From NCBI RefSeq assembly GCF_900220975.1, contig NZ_OBQD01000016.1, positions 1-54,310 on the forward strand: a DNA stretch of 54,310 bases. The letters are read 5' to 3'. The translations under genes were made by a program, and so were the position numbers. Position 1 is the first letter of the stretch. Each line of letters opens with the position of its first letter. The DNA is from Rhizobium subbaraonis. GTDB taxonomy: Bacteria > Pseudomonadota > Alphaproteobacteria > Rhizobiales > Rhizobiaceae. Positions 1 to 7,357 of the stretch are shown here, one piece after another. The notes below the pieces were generated by a model. The model saw only the letters and a list, made by a program, of their open reading frames with translations, searched no databases and was not told the DNA's origin.

Positions 1-16
1 TCTTCTCGAAAGTCAT
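1..16 (-). CDS. Start of an unidentified gene, cut by window edge
   Basis: An ATG reads leftward from position 16 (M-T-F-E-K...), preceded on that strand by a GAAGGAA purine-rich ribosome-binding site about ten bases upstream. Only five codons lie in the window, so neither family nor function can be inferred. It would be transcribed divergently from the small gene at 239. Confidence 0.35.
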
Positions 17-123
17 GACACGGTTCCTTCTCTGAGTTGCGCAGAATGATCTTAGCATCTCGCGCGACGGGTTCGGAGGGCCGTCCACATCATCAATTTT
101 CAGCCCCGTCCCGAAGGGCCGGG

Positions 124-184
124 TCAGAAAATCGGCTCCCCCATACGCCGGCTCCGCCGGTCGCGTGCCGCGATCCTTGACCCC
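124..184 (+). repeat. 61-bp dispersed module, copy 1
   Basis: This stretch and 3042-3102 share the same 61-bp layout without gaps. The first 19 bases (TCAGAAAATCGGCTCCCCC) and most of the last 28 are identical, and the middle is diverged. Both copies lie in GC-rich spacer upstream of a small gene with a strong AAGGAG ribosome-binding site, so the module may be a leader or promoter element rather than a mobile element. No function is known to me. Confidence 0.7.
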
Positions 185-238
185 GCCATCCCCTCACGCC
201 GCGGGTCCTCGTCTTTCACAAACGTCAAGGAGACGACG

Positions 239-409
239 ATGACCTATGCCCTCGAAATCCAGGTTGAAGAGTTGCGCGCCGAGATGCGGGCCGTAGTCGA
301 TGCCGCAGAGCGCCGTCAGATCAAGGCCGAGCTCGAACTCGCTCAGGCCGAACTGGCCGCCGCGCTTGCCGAACAGGACGGCAGCCATTCCTCGGAGCCT
401 CCGTTTTGA
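239..409 (+). CDS. 56-residue coiled-coil small protein
   Basis: This ORF of 56 codons begins with ATG eight bases after a clear AAGGAG ribosome-binding site. The product is Glu/Ala/Arg-rich with heptad-like spacing (EIQVEELRAEMRAVVDAAER...IKAELELAQAELAAALAEQ), predicting one amphipathic helix or short coiled coil. No enzymatic motif or signal peptide is visible. A compact hairpin overlaps the stop codon and is followed by a short T run, which supports a real monocistronic gene. I do not recognise the family; similar tiny coiled-coil proteins are common as hypothetical proteins on rhizobial plasmids. Confidence 0.6.
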   Translation: MTYALEIQVEELRAEMRAVVDAAERRQIKAELELAQAELAAALAEQDGSHSSEPPF

Positions 410-416
410 CGGAGGC
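397..416 (+). terminator. Intrinsic terminator of the 56-residue gene
   Basis: GCCTCCGT and ACGGAGGC form an 8-bp stem with a TTTG loop, followed by TTTCT. The hairpin overlaps the TGA at 407-409. Confidence 0.6.
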
Positions 417-769
417 TTTCTGCCGCAGTTGCCGGCCCAGCCCGCCGGATCGACCGGCGGCCAGGGCCCGACGCTTCGCTTCGCCACCGACCACACCAAC
501 ACCGCAGCCTGCATCCCACCGGAAGAGATCGGGGACGTAGCCGCGTCCTTCCTTTCGATCCCCTGTCATCGGCATCGGGGATGTTGCAGCCCGGTGGTCG
601 TACCGCAACCTGCCGCCAACAGAATTTTCCTTAGCCTGCGGCTCCTCGCGCCGCAAAATTCCGTCGCCGGCAGGTCCTCCGCATGCGCTGTGGCCCTTTC
701 GGGTGCAGCACGCCTTTCCGGGCCGCGGCCTATCCCCGCAATGACACGTTATCGAAAGGAGTAAACATC
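417..769. other. GC-rich spacer without recognised gene
   Basis: About 350 bases between the terminator at 416 and the ATG at 770. Overlapping ORFs in this span are Arg/Pro/Ser-rich, lack ribosome-binding sites and look like GC-bias artefacts. The AAAGGAG just before 770 belongs to the next gene. Confidence 0.5.
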
Positions 770-1231
770 ATGCGCCAACTCGCCCAATTCCTCACCGCCA
801 CCGGTCGCCGGCTGCGCGCACTCGGCAAAGTCGCCGGCCATTTCTTCCGCAAAGGCAAACTCGGCCTCAAGCTCGCAATCAAGATCCCGTTCTTCGTCGA
901 GATCGAGATCGCCTTCGAGACGGACTGGGACCGGCGCCGATAAGGCGCCTGTCGAGGCCCGCTCGCGCGGGCCTCGTTCCACCTGTCGTCCCGCCGGGCG
1001 ATAGCCGCGTGTCCGCTTCTGGCGAGCGAGATCGAGAAACAGCAGCACCGCCTCCTCTTCACGCTGGAAGATATGCGCTTTTGACTGGCCGCGCGCGCCG
1101 ATGCGTCCCCAGCGGCGCGTCAGCCGGGTCTCTCCAAACAGGGTTTCCGAGATATCCATGGCATAGTAACGCGCCATGTTCATCGAGGCGTCCTTGCGTT
1201 CGATATAAAGCTGATAGGGCTGCGCAATCAT
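749..1231 (-). CDS. WGR domain protein
   Basis: Residues about 10-75 form a WGR domain: Tyr-Tyr-Ala-Met, a G-x-T-x-L strand, the signature RRWGRIGARGQ, then a helical end (REEEAVLLFLDLARQKRTRGY). WGR domains occur in PARPs and in small standalone bacterial proteins and are thought to bind nucleic acid. The start at MIAQPYQLYIERKD (ATG 1231) matches the usual start of rhizobial homologues; the frame stays open upstream to 1306. Standalone homologues usually stop soon after the KRxRGYRP segment. Here the frame continues for about 75 more residues, antisense to the small gene at 770-943, so either a stop codon was lost or a frameshift occurred. The domain call is firm; the C-terminus is doubtful. 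Confidence 0.7.
   Translation of the reverse strand: MIAQPYQLYIERKDASMNMARYYAMDISETLFGETRLTRRWGRIGARGQSKAHIFQREEEAVLLFLDLARQKRTRGYRPAGRQVERGPRERASTGALSAPVPVRLEGDLDLDEERDLDCELEAEFAFAEEMAGDFAECAQPATGGGEELGELAHDVYSFR
770..943 (+). CDS. 57-residue basic small protein
   Basis: ATG follows an AAAGGAG ribosome-binding site by eight bases. The 57-residue product has a strongly basic N-terminal half (GRRLRALGKVAGHFFRKGKLG), a short hydrophobic segment (LAIKIPFFVEIEIAF) and a charged tail ending WDRRR. This suggests a membrane-surface or nucleic-acid-binding peptide, but I do not recognise a family. A GC-rich hairpin lies ten bases after the stop. The WGR-protein ORF on the opposite strand overlaps the gene completely, so the two reading frames cannot both be under ordinary selection over their full length. 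Confidence 0.55.
   Translation: MRQLAQFLTATGRRLRALGKVAGHFFRKGKLGLKLAIKIPFFVEIEIAFETDWDRRR
954..975 (+). terminator. GC-rich terminator-like hairpin
   Basis: GAGGCCCGC and GCGGGCCTC form a perfect 9-bp stem with a TCGC loop just downstream of the small gene ending at 943. The T run after it is weak (GTTCC), so the site may act from both sides or mainly as an mRNA end. Confidence 0.5.
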
Positions 1232-1315
1232 GACGACAGAATCGTCGATTGCCGATTCCGCGTCCAACCAGAGATTTGAATCGGTCAGGCCCGACCGATT
1301 CATCATGGTGATGGA

Positions 1316-1975
1316 TCAACCGCACCAGGGATGGCGCGCGCCGTCCCAACGCCGCGCTAGACCTTCCGAAATGAGGATCTCGCCGATGGACTGCCCATCG
1401 CGGACAACCCTGCGCAACTTCCGGCCATACCTGTCCTCGTCCCGATCACCCGCCTCAAGCGAAAATGCTCCGCCATTGAGAAGGTCGAGCAAACGTATCT
1501 TCGCCGTCTCGCCCTTGATCCTTTCCGCCTCGCACCGCGGCGGGCTGAGCTCCGGTGTGTCGATATCCGCAATCCTGATCTTCTGATCACCAAGCCAGAA
1601 CGTGTCGCCGTCGACCACGCAGTCGCGGTGAAGCCCATCCGGACAGATGCCGAAGCGAACCAAAATCGAACCGCTTGCCCGTGCGGTTATCGGCGGTCCG
1701 AGATCAGCGGTGATGTCCTGCGTCGCAACAAGATATCCACCAAGCGCCACCAAAGCGATGATGGTCGCCAATACAATGCTGCTGGGTCGGATACGGCTGG
1801 GTTTCCACCTCGGCCGTTTCGGCGGTCTCCTTTCAGCCGTGGCGGCTGGTTTCCGCTTTTCAGTTCGTTTGCTTCGCTCTTCATCGAGCTTGACGATTTT
1901 GTTCAATGCCTGCCGGTCCTCGCAATCTGTTTTCGTTTCCCGCCTTATCCAAATATCAACGGAATGAAAGGGCAT
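1316..1975 (-). CDS. Membrane-anchored thermonuclease-family (SNase) protein
   Basis: This 219-residue protein has a charged, Lys/Arg/Pro-rich cytoplasmic head, one transmembrane segment (about residues 66-87, SSIVLATIIALVALGGYLVAT) and a C-terminal staphylococcal-nuclease domain (about 110-219). The calcium/catalytic motifs look intact: VDGDTFW, then IRIADIDTPEL, then DEDRYGRKLRRV, and the terminal GLARRWDG. It is expected to be a non-specific nuclease facing the periplasm. Related nucleases are frequent on rhizobial plasmids. Its intact active site contrasts with the three degenerate SNase-like proteins at 36628-38596. Confidence 0.85.
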   Translation of the reverse strand: MPFHSVDIWIRRETKTDCEDRQALNKIVKLDEERSKRTEKRKPAATAERRPPKRPRWKPSRIRPSSIVLATIIALVALGGYLVATQDITADLGPPITARASGSILVRFGICPDGLHRDCVVDGDTFWLGDQKIRIADIDTPELSPPRCEAERIKGETAKIRLLDLLNGGAFSLEAGDRDEDRYGRKLRRVVRDGQSIGEILISEGLARRWDGARHPWCG

Positions 1976-2326
1976 TCAGGGCGACCCGCTTCGCGGACGG
2001 CTCTATTCGCTGCGCGAACGGAGCCCGCAGGCGGTCTCCGCCGATCCCGGTGACGATCCTCTCGCTCGGCTGCGCCGATGGAAATCGCCTCTGGCGATTC
2101 ATCCCGGTCTGGTCGGGAAAAGAGGGCGCCGCCCTCTCTCCCCAGCAAGGTCCAAGCGCCGGTCTCCCCGTCCTTCCGCGCCTGCTTGTGCAGGACGGGT
2201 GATCCCCCTCCGGCGCCTGCGCCTTGCCCCCCTCTCACCCGCCGCTCCGCGCGCGCTCGGGAAGCAGGAGCGGGGCCTGCTTCCTGACCAAAGGCCCATC
2301 GCTTCGCGAACCGAAGGAGCTTCAAA
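1976..2326. other. GC-rich spacer
   Basis: About 350 bases between the divergent nuclease gene and the gene at 2327. ORFs here are Arg/Pro-rich, without ribosome-binding sites, and show no family resemblance. I see no gene. AAGGAGC before 2327 is the next gene's ribosome-binding site. Confidence 0.5.
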
Positions 2327-2761
2327 ATGACCCTCAATGCCTATCTTGTCGAAGTCGAAACCCGCAGCATCCGCATGGTGGCGATCGATCCGGCAAACAG
2401 CCTTGCCGACATTCGCCGTCATATCGGATGCAACCTCATCGACATGGTGAGGATCGACCGGAACCATTGCATCATCGTTGACGACAACGGACTGATGGAC
2501 GAGATCCCATGCTTCACCGAGGTTGCCGATTATGCAAGTCCACTGGCCGGGAAGCTCCTGATCATCGGCACCGACCAGTTTGGCGAAACCGTATCACCGA
2601 AACGGCCTATCGAGGATTTTGCCGCCATCCTGACAATCCGGTTCCCGGTTCTATCACCGACTTTCGAAGCAATCAGCGGACCGCACGTCTTCGGCAGCCG
2701 CGTCAGCGGTTTTACCGCCACGTTGAAGGCCGCCAATCCGGACGTGATCGCCACGGCGTGA
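2327..2761 (+). CDS. Small hypothetical protein, possibly DUF3846-like
   Basis: A 144-residue soluble protein whose ATG lies seven bases after AAGGAGC. It opens with a beta-strand pattern (MTLNAYLVEVETRSIRMVAID) and has an IIVDDNGLMDEIP segment and a LLIIGTDQFGE strand, resembling the small DUF3846-type proteins encoded by plasmids and phages. That assignment rests only on overall pattern and is tentative. No catalytic motif, signal peptide or membrane segment is visible. It sits alone between GC-rich spacers. Confidence 0.6.
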   Translation: MTLNAYLVEVETRSIRMVAIDPANSLADIRRHIGCNLIDMVRIDRNHCIIVDDNGLMDEIPCFTEVADYASPLAGKLLIIGTDQFGETVSPKRPIEDFAAILTIRFPVLSPTFEAISGPHVFGSRVSGFTATLKAANPDVIATA

Positions 2762-3153
2762 CGGCGGCAGAAGGGGGCGGGCAATCCCGTCCCCGTTCAC
2801 TCTATCCTAGGCGCCATGGAGCTTCGGGTGTTGCGGCCCTGTCGTCGCAGCTTCGCCGGGTGGTCGGGATCGACCGGCCCGCCCGACGGAAAGAGGGCCT
2901 GGCCCTCTCACACTCTCCCTCCACACGGACACGGCGCCTTCGGCGCCATGGGCTCTTCTTCTCTGACTTCCCATTTTGCACCCGCCACTCCGGCGTCAAG
3001 GACTGCGCGGTTCCCATTTTCAGCCGTCGTCTATGGCGCCATCAGAAAATCGGCTCCCCCGCTTGCCGCCTCCGGCGGTCGCGTGCCGCGATCCCTGACC
3101 CCTCGCGGCTATCGTGCGGCCTCCTTCCGTCAGAAAACGAAAGGAGACTTCCT
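2762..3153. other. Spacer with dispersed module copy 2
   Basis: About 390 bases with no convincing gene. It carries the second copy of the 61-bp module (3042-3102) and ends in the AAGGAG ribosome-binding site of the gene at 3154. Confidence 0.5.
3042..3102 (+). repeat. 61-bp dispersed module, copy 2
   Basis: Partner of 124-184, in the same orientation and of the same length. Identity is highest at the two ends (TCAGAAAATCGGCTCCCCC and GGTCGCGTGCCGCGATCC), while the GC-rich core has diverged. Confidence 0.7.
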
Positions 3154-3477
3154 ATGACACAGCGCAAGATCAAATACATCGATGGTGGAAGCCCGGAATA
3201 CTGGCGGCAGCGCACCGAGGGGTTCCGTCTCATCCGCGAGGCAGAACGGGCACTGATCCGTGTCAAAAACGCGCCGCAATACATTGCCGGCAGCTGGGAC
3301 GAAGACTATGGCGACTATGAGCCGGTCGAAAATCTCGGCCCCTATGACGATATGGATGAGGCAATCCGAGCCATCGAAGCCAATGAGACGGCCGTCGACA
3401 TCCTCGTTGCCCAACGCCGGACCCATTTCGGCGACTGGCCTGTCGCCGCCGTGATCCGCGAACTGGGGACCGACTGA
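3154..3477 (+). CDS. 107-residue hypothetical acidic protein
   Basis: ATG is preceded by AAGGAG at good spacing. The 107-residue protein has a basic N-terminus (MTQRKIKYIDGGSPEYWRQR), an acidic Tyr-rich middle (SWDEDYGDYEPVENLGPYDD) and a helical C-terminal half. No known domain is recognised. The longer frame beginning at 2509 is rejected because its upstream part lies in spacer and has no ribosome-binding site. Confidence 0.6.
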   Translation: MTQRKIKYIDGGSPEYWRQRTEGFRLIREAERALIRVKNAPQYIAGSWDEDYGDYEPVENLGPYDDMDEAIRAIEANETAVDILVAQRRTHFGDWPVAAVIRELGTD

Positions 3478-3681
3478 CATGCAGACGAGAGGCGGCACGG
3501 TCGCCTCTCGTCTTTTCCGCGTAGTCCTGACCGCTTGCCGGCATCGAGCCTGCGCGCGGTCTTGAGGGGAGAGACTTGCCGCCTCTCCCCCCAAACACCC
3601 CTCTCCCTGTGGCGCGGGGCAAGCCCCGCCCGGCCTTTCGGGCCGGTAAACGGACGCTGCCGCGACTTCCCCAAACAATAC

Positions 3682-3749
3682 GGAGAGGATGATCGTCCTG
3701 CGCTGCGCCCTCATGCTTCGGGCATCCGCTCCAGACGATCATCCTCTCC
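3682..3749. repeat. Perfect 16-bp inverted repeat
   Basis: GGAGAGGATGATCGTC (3682-3697) and its exact reverse complement (3734-3749) flank a 36-base loop. Three further perfect hairpins lie just before it at 3566-3590, 3614-3629 and 3630-3646. No T run follows, so it does not read as a simple terminator. Confidence 0.85.
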
Positions 3750-3849
3750 TGCGGTGTGCTCGCCGCCCCATCGTTCGCATGTCATCGATGTCCGTTCCCC
3801 TTCGGTCACGGGCATCCCGACTGCTCCCGAGGGCGGCTCGCTTCAGCAT

Positions 3850-3985
3850 CTCACCATCATGTCCGGCCCTCGCGCTGTTCCTCCTCCGCGGATCACAGGC
3901 GATACACCTGTGATCGCTGTTGCATCGTCTGACGACTCGCAACAGCATTGGCGGGTCGGGCACGTGGGCCGGACATGATGGTGAG
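3850..3985. repeat. Nested multi-branch palindrome
   Basis: The outer arms are perfect over 20 bp (3850-3869 and 3966-3985; CTCACCATCATGTCCGGCCC and its complement). Inside, two directly abutting hairpins are perfect: GATCACAGG/CCTGTGATC (3891-3899, 3907-3915) and GCTGTTGC/GCAACAGC (3916-3923, 3939-3946). The last has a small inner CGTC/GACG stem. The strand would fold as a long stem crowned by two side-by-side hairpins, the geometry of a structured RNA or a single-strand DNA recognition site. Confidence 0.85.
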
Positions 3986-4206
3986 AGATGGCAGGATAGG
4001 CTAACGGTATACCGCTAGCCGTTTCGCCCGAGGGGCGATGGTCGCCAGGGCGACCGGGCGTCTCCGTGATCTGCAAACTTTTGCCAGAATTGGACAAGAA
4101 CGACGGGTGTGAGCGATCGATGTACGTCCGGAAGTGAGGAGGGCGGTTGCGCCTGTTTTGAGGGGTTCCCGGAGCCTTCATCCGGCTGGAGATATCCCGG
4201 TGATCG

Positions 4207-4638
4207 GCGATTGTGCGGTTAAGTGAATAAGCGAATAAGTGGGCAGGTGGTTCAGCGAATCCGCGGCTGAGCGATGGTGTGAATGAGTGCTTTGCCGAGT
4301 GAGTGCATCGGCAAATAAGCGATTGAGTGGCTCGGTGCTTGGCTGAATAGGTAAATCAGCAGATCGGCAAAGAAGCGTATCGGCGAAATGACGCAACGCC
4401 TATTCGCCGAATAGGTAAAGCAGTGAACCGGCGGATGCGCGACCAGGCGAATCCGTGATTGGGCAAGTCGGTGAATGAGCGAATCGGTGTTTACGCCAAC
4501 CGGAGAATCGGTCGATCAGCAAAGAAGAGAAGCGGTGAAACACCGGTTGCGCGAAGAGGTGAAACCGTCAACAGGTTGTTCTGTCATTGAGCAAACCGGC
4601 GAAAGCTCCAATCGGCAAATAGGTCAATGAGCGAACTG
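4207..4638. repeat. Array of 54 degenerate octamers in strict 8-bp phase
   Basis: Cutting the sequence every eight bases from 4207 gives 54 consecutive units related to GYGAATSR (GTGAATAA, GCGAATAA, GCGAATCC, GTGAATGA, GCAAATAA, GTAAATCA, GCGAATCG, GCAAATAG and so on). By hand count the first base is G in 47 of 54 units and the second is a pyrimidine in 52 of 54. No insertion or deletion breaks the phase over 432 bp. The period is not a multiple of three, so codon structure is not the cause. Short-period operator arrays are typical of ribbon-helix-helix proteins (MetJ 8-bp boxes, omega-type heptads); that link is inference. An inverted repeat CTGTCGT/ACGACAG (4636-4655) caps the right end. 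Confidence 0.85.
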
Positions 4639-4818
4639 TCGTTTTGATACGACAGGCCCAAACATCCCCGTCGGCACGATCAACAACAACAGATCACAAA
4701 ATAGGGCTTGCGACCTTGAATGCAGCCGTTGAACGAGGAACCGATAACGCGGAAAGCGGGCGTGGCGAAACGGTTACCTGGAGCGATCTCTTCACCTCAG
4801 CTCTTTTCGGGGGCTGAT

Positions 4819-5232
4819 CTATGACTCTGCCCGGTCGTAAGCGCGCCGGCGCGCCTTGATGGAGTCCAGATTGTCGTGGACCCAGAAGTTAAATCCCTCG
4901 AGGGCGCGCAAAGCTCCATGGGCGATCTCTGTCAGTTCGTATTCGACGCGTGGTGGCACTTCGGGAAAATAGTGACGCACAACAAAGCCGTCGCGCTCGA
5001 GATTGCGCAGCGTGAGCGTCAGCATGCGCTGGGTGATCTCACCGACCTCTTTTCTCAAGGTCGAAAAGCGAAGCCGATGACCTTCCGCGAGAGAAAGACG
5101 CCAAAGAACCGGCACAGTCCATTTGTCGCTCAGCAGGCTGCAGACCCCGTTTGACGGGATCGGCCTGAACTGTCTGTCGTTTTCTGATCCGCGCGATGGG
5201 CCGGCATCGATCTGTTCTTCCAAGGGTGTCAT
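4819..5232 (-). CDS. HxlR-family transcriptional regulator
   Basis: This 137-residue winged-helix protein carries the HxlR core: NGVCSLLSDKWTVPVLWRLSLAEGHRLRFSTLRKEV, then ITQRMLTLTLRNLERDGFVVRHYFPEVPPRVEYELTEIAHGAL. HxlR/YodB/QorR regulators are dimeric sensors, often of quinones or electrophiles, and usually control an adjacent oxidoreductase or NmrA-like gene. Here the divergent neighbour at 5323 is exactly such a gene, with 90 bases between the two starts for a shared operator. A conserved sensing Cys near the N-terminus (NGVCSLL) matches the family. The partner gene is broken by IS66, so the regulator may now control nothing nearby. Confidence 0.88.
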   Translation of the reverse strand: MTPLEEQIDAGPSRGSENDRQFRPIPSNGVCSLLSDKWTVPVLWRLSLAEGHRLRFSTLRKEVGEITQRMLTLTLRNLERDGFVVRHYFPEVPPRVEYELTEIAHGALRALEGFNFWVHDNLDSIKARRRAYDRAES

Positions 5233-5322
5233 CCTTGTGCCTGATGCTGAAAAATGTGCCGTCTTCCGGCAGAATTACATTCGTATATATAGACGGTCCT
5301 TGTTTTAACGCGAGGGCTTCAA

Positions 5323-5669
5323 GTGACCAATAGCAAGCAACCCATTCTGGTTTTCGGCGCTACCGGAAGACAGGGAGGATCTGTCGCCAATGCTTTGCTG
5401 AAGGCGGGATGGCCCGTTCGCGCGCTCGTTCAGGATTCCAGCAAAGCTGCATCTGTGCAATTGCGGAATGCGGGCGTCGAGCTAGTGCAGGGTTCATTTG
5501 AAGAGACCAATGTTATCCGCTCAGCGATGAAAGACGCCTATGGCGTCTTTAGCGTGTTGCCAGCCAACCTGGCCGCCGAGGACGAAATTCGTTATGGTAT
5601 ATCGATTGCAGATATAGCTGCCGAAGCCGACATCAATCATTTTGTTTATACGTCAGGCGCGAGTGTTGG
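5323..5669 (+). pseudogene. NmrA-like NAD(P)-binding oxidoreductase, 5' part (split by IS66)
   Basis: The N-terminal 116 residues hold the Rossmann motif GATGRQGGSV (residues about 10-19), a basic residue after strand 2 and the NmrA-type segment FSVLPANLAAEDEIRYG...FVYTSGASVG. The frame then enters IS66 and stops within three codons. Removing the element and one copy of its 8-bp duplication joins this part in frame to 8178-8718, giving a continuous NmrA/SDR-a5-like protein of about 300 residues. Such proteins are NAD(P)-dependent quinone oxidoreductases or redox sensors, typically regulated by the divergent HxlR gene. As it stands the gene is inactivated unless the element excises. Confidence 0.9.
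5662..5669 (+). repeat. IS66 target-site duplication, left copy
   Basis: AGTGTTGG immediately precedes the GTAAGCG end of the element and recurs at 8170-8177. Eight bases is the normal IS66-family duplication. Confidence 0.9.
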
Positions 5670-5691
5670 GTAAGCGACAAGCCGAGGCCGT

Positions 5692-7284
5692 TCAGGCTGT
5701 GTAATTCCACGGCATGAGTGCGTCGATTTCGCTGCTGGGCCAGCCGTTGGCTATGCGCTCGAGGGTCTGGGTGAGCCATGCCTGCGGATCGACGTTGTTC
5801 ATCTTCGCCGTCTGCAGGAGCGTGGCGATTGTCGCCCAGGTCTTGCCCCCGCCGTCGCTGCCGGCGAATAGACTGTTCTTTCTGGTAATTGCCTGGGGCC
5901 TGATAGCGCGCTCAACGATGTTGGAATCGAGCTCAATGCGGCCGTCGGCGAGGAAGCGTTCGAAGATAGAGCGACGTGAGGTAGCATAGCGGATCGCCTC
6001 TGCGAGCTTCGATTTGCCAGAGATCCGCGGTAGGGTCCTCTGCCAGAGGGCGAAGAGCTCAGTGACAACAGCGTCAGATGTCTTCTGGCGCGCCGCGACA
6101 CGAGCGTCAGGGCTTTGCCCACGCACCGTCTCTTCGACCTGCCAGAGCTTTGCCATGAGCTCCACCGTTTCGGTGGCGATCTTTGAGCTTTCGGAGGCGT
6201 GGAGCTCGTAGAACTTGCGCCTGCTGTGGGACCAGCAGCCGGCCAGCATCACACCGTCATTGCCGCCGTCAGATCGGGCAAGCTTGTTGTAGGCACCATA
6301 CCCGTCAACTTGGAGAATACCGCGATAGCCATTCAGGTGCCGGGCGACACGATCGCCAGCGCGGCTATCTTCGAAGCGATAGGCGACCATCGGCGGACCA
6401 CTGCCGCCGAAGGGTCTGTCATCTCTGGCATAGGCCCATAGCCAGGCCGTCTTTGCCGATCCGGATCCGGGCGCGAGCGTGGGCAACGTCGTCTCGTCAG
6501 CGAAGATCCGCTCAGCCTTCTTGATCTCGGCGAGGATATAGTCGGCCAGGATATCGAGCTCGAAGCCGAGCTTCCCCATCCATTGAGCCATCAGCTTCCG
6601 GTCAAGCTCAACCTTGTCGCGGGCATAGATTGCCTCCTGCCGATAGAGCGGAAGGCCGTCTGCATACTTCGAGACCGCGATCTGGGCGAGAAGCGCTTCC
6701 GTCGGAATGCCACCCTCGATGATGTGCGCGGGTGCGGCTGCCTGAATGACGCCGTCTTCGTTTTTGAAGGCATACTTCGGCCGGCGGGTGACGATGACCC
6801 GGAACTTCGCTGGCACGACATCCAGCCGTTCCGAGACGTCTTCCCCGATCAGCACCTTCTGCTTGCCGGCGTGTTCGGGCAGTTCATCTGGCTCGATCAC
6901 CACCTCGACCCGCTCCAGGTGAGGTGCGAAGCCTTTGCGCGGCCGCGGCTGACGTTTGCCATCCGGATGGGCTGTGCCCTTGGTGACCTGGGCTCGGATC
7001 GCAGCGATGCCGGTCTCGATCTCCTCGAAGACAAAAGCCTGCTGCTCGTCGTCGACGGTTGGGGAGCCAAGCTTCTCCGATCGCCGGCCGAAGCGGGCCC
7101 GATCGAAGGCTCTCAGGATCTGGGTCAGTCGCTCGATGCGTTCATCGGCATCGGCGTTTCTGGCCTTCAGGTCTGCGACCTCGCTCTCAAGAGCATCGGT
7201 GCGCGCTGCCTTCTCGGCCATGGCAAGGACCATGGCTTTCAGGGTCTCGACATCATCAGGGAGCAGCAGATCGGGCGGCGTCAT
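5692..7284 (-). CDS. tnpC: IS66 family transposase TnpC
   Basis: This 530-residue DDE transposase has an N-terminal coiled coil (about residues 25-60, ALESEVADLKARNADADERIERL), a zinc-finger/helix region, then the catalytic core with FADETTLPTLAPG (first Asp), LQVDGYGAYNKLA (second Asp) and a C-terminal DSNIVERAIRPQAITRKNSLFAGSDGG segment containing the catalytic Glu. This is the full family length, so the element looks competent. It follows tnpB after a 73-base gap on the same strand. Confidence 0.95.
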   Translation of the reverse strand: MTPPDLLLPDDVETLKAMVLAMAEKAARTDALESEVADLKARNADADERIERLTQILRAFDRARFGRRSEKLGSPTVDDEQQAFVFEEIETGIAAIRAQVTKGTAHPDGKRQPRPRKGFAPHLERVEVVIEPDELPEHAGKQKVLIGEDVSERLDVVPAKFRVIVTRRPKYAFKNEDGVIQAAAPAHIIEGGIPTEALLAQIAVSKYADGLPLYRQEAIYARDKVELDRKLMAQWMGKLGFELDILADYILAEIKKAERIFADETTLPTLAPGSGSAKTAWLWAYARDDRPFGGSGPPMVAYRFEDSRAGDRVARHLNGYRGILQVDGYGAYNKLARSDGGNDGVMLAGCWSHSRRKFYELHASESSKIATETVELMAKLWQVEETVRGQSPDARVAARQKTSDAVVTELFALWQRTLPRISGKSKLAEAIRYATSRRSIFERFLADGRIELDSNIVERAIRPQAITRKNSLFAGSDGGGKTWATIATLLQTAKMNNVDPQAWLTQTLERIANGWPSSEIDALMPWNYTA

Positions 7285-7357
7285 GAGGCCTACCAGAGCA
7301 TATTGTGCTCAGGTTTTCCTGCCCTTTCAGACGGTTGATTCACTTCGCCGCAGGCAT

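Larger units (their letters stand above)
3478..4818. other. 1.3-kb structured non-coding locus
   Basis: There is no credible gene between 3478 and 4818. Instead the interval holds three short GC hairpins (3566-3646), a 16-bp inverted repeat (3682-3749), a nested multi-branch palindrome (3850-3985), the octamer array (4207-4638) and a 7-bp inverted repeat (4636-4655). Such density of symmetry is typical of cis-acting plasmid loci (origins, partition sites, transfer sites), but which of these it is cannot be decided by eye. Confidence 0.6.

Noticed and set aside
2509-3477. 322-codon plus-strand ORF as one gene
   Set aside because: Upstream two-thirds lie in an alternative frame of the 2327 gene and in spacer; the last 107 codons have their own strong ribosome-binding site.
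4178-4396. 72-codon minus-strand ORF across the octamer array
   Set aside because: Its composition is a by-product of the 8-bp period (8 codons per 24 bases in any frame); it lacks a ribosome-binding site and family resemblance.
4207-4638. Octamer array as a CRISPR array
   Set aside because: CRISPR repeats are 23-47 bp and nearly identical with unique spacers; here 8-bp units are contiguous and degenerate, and no cas genes are present.
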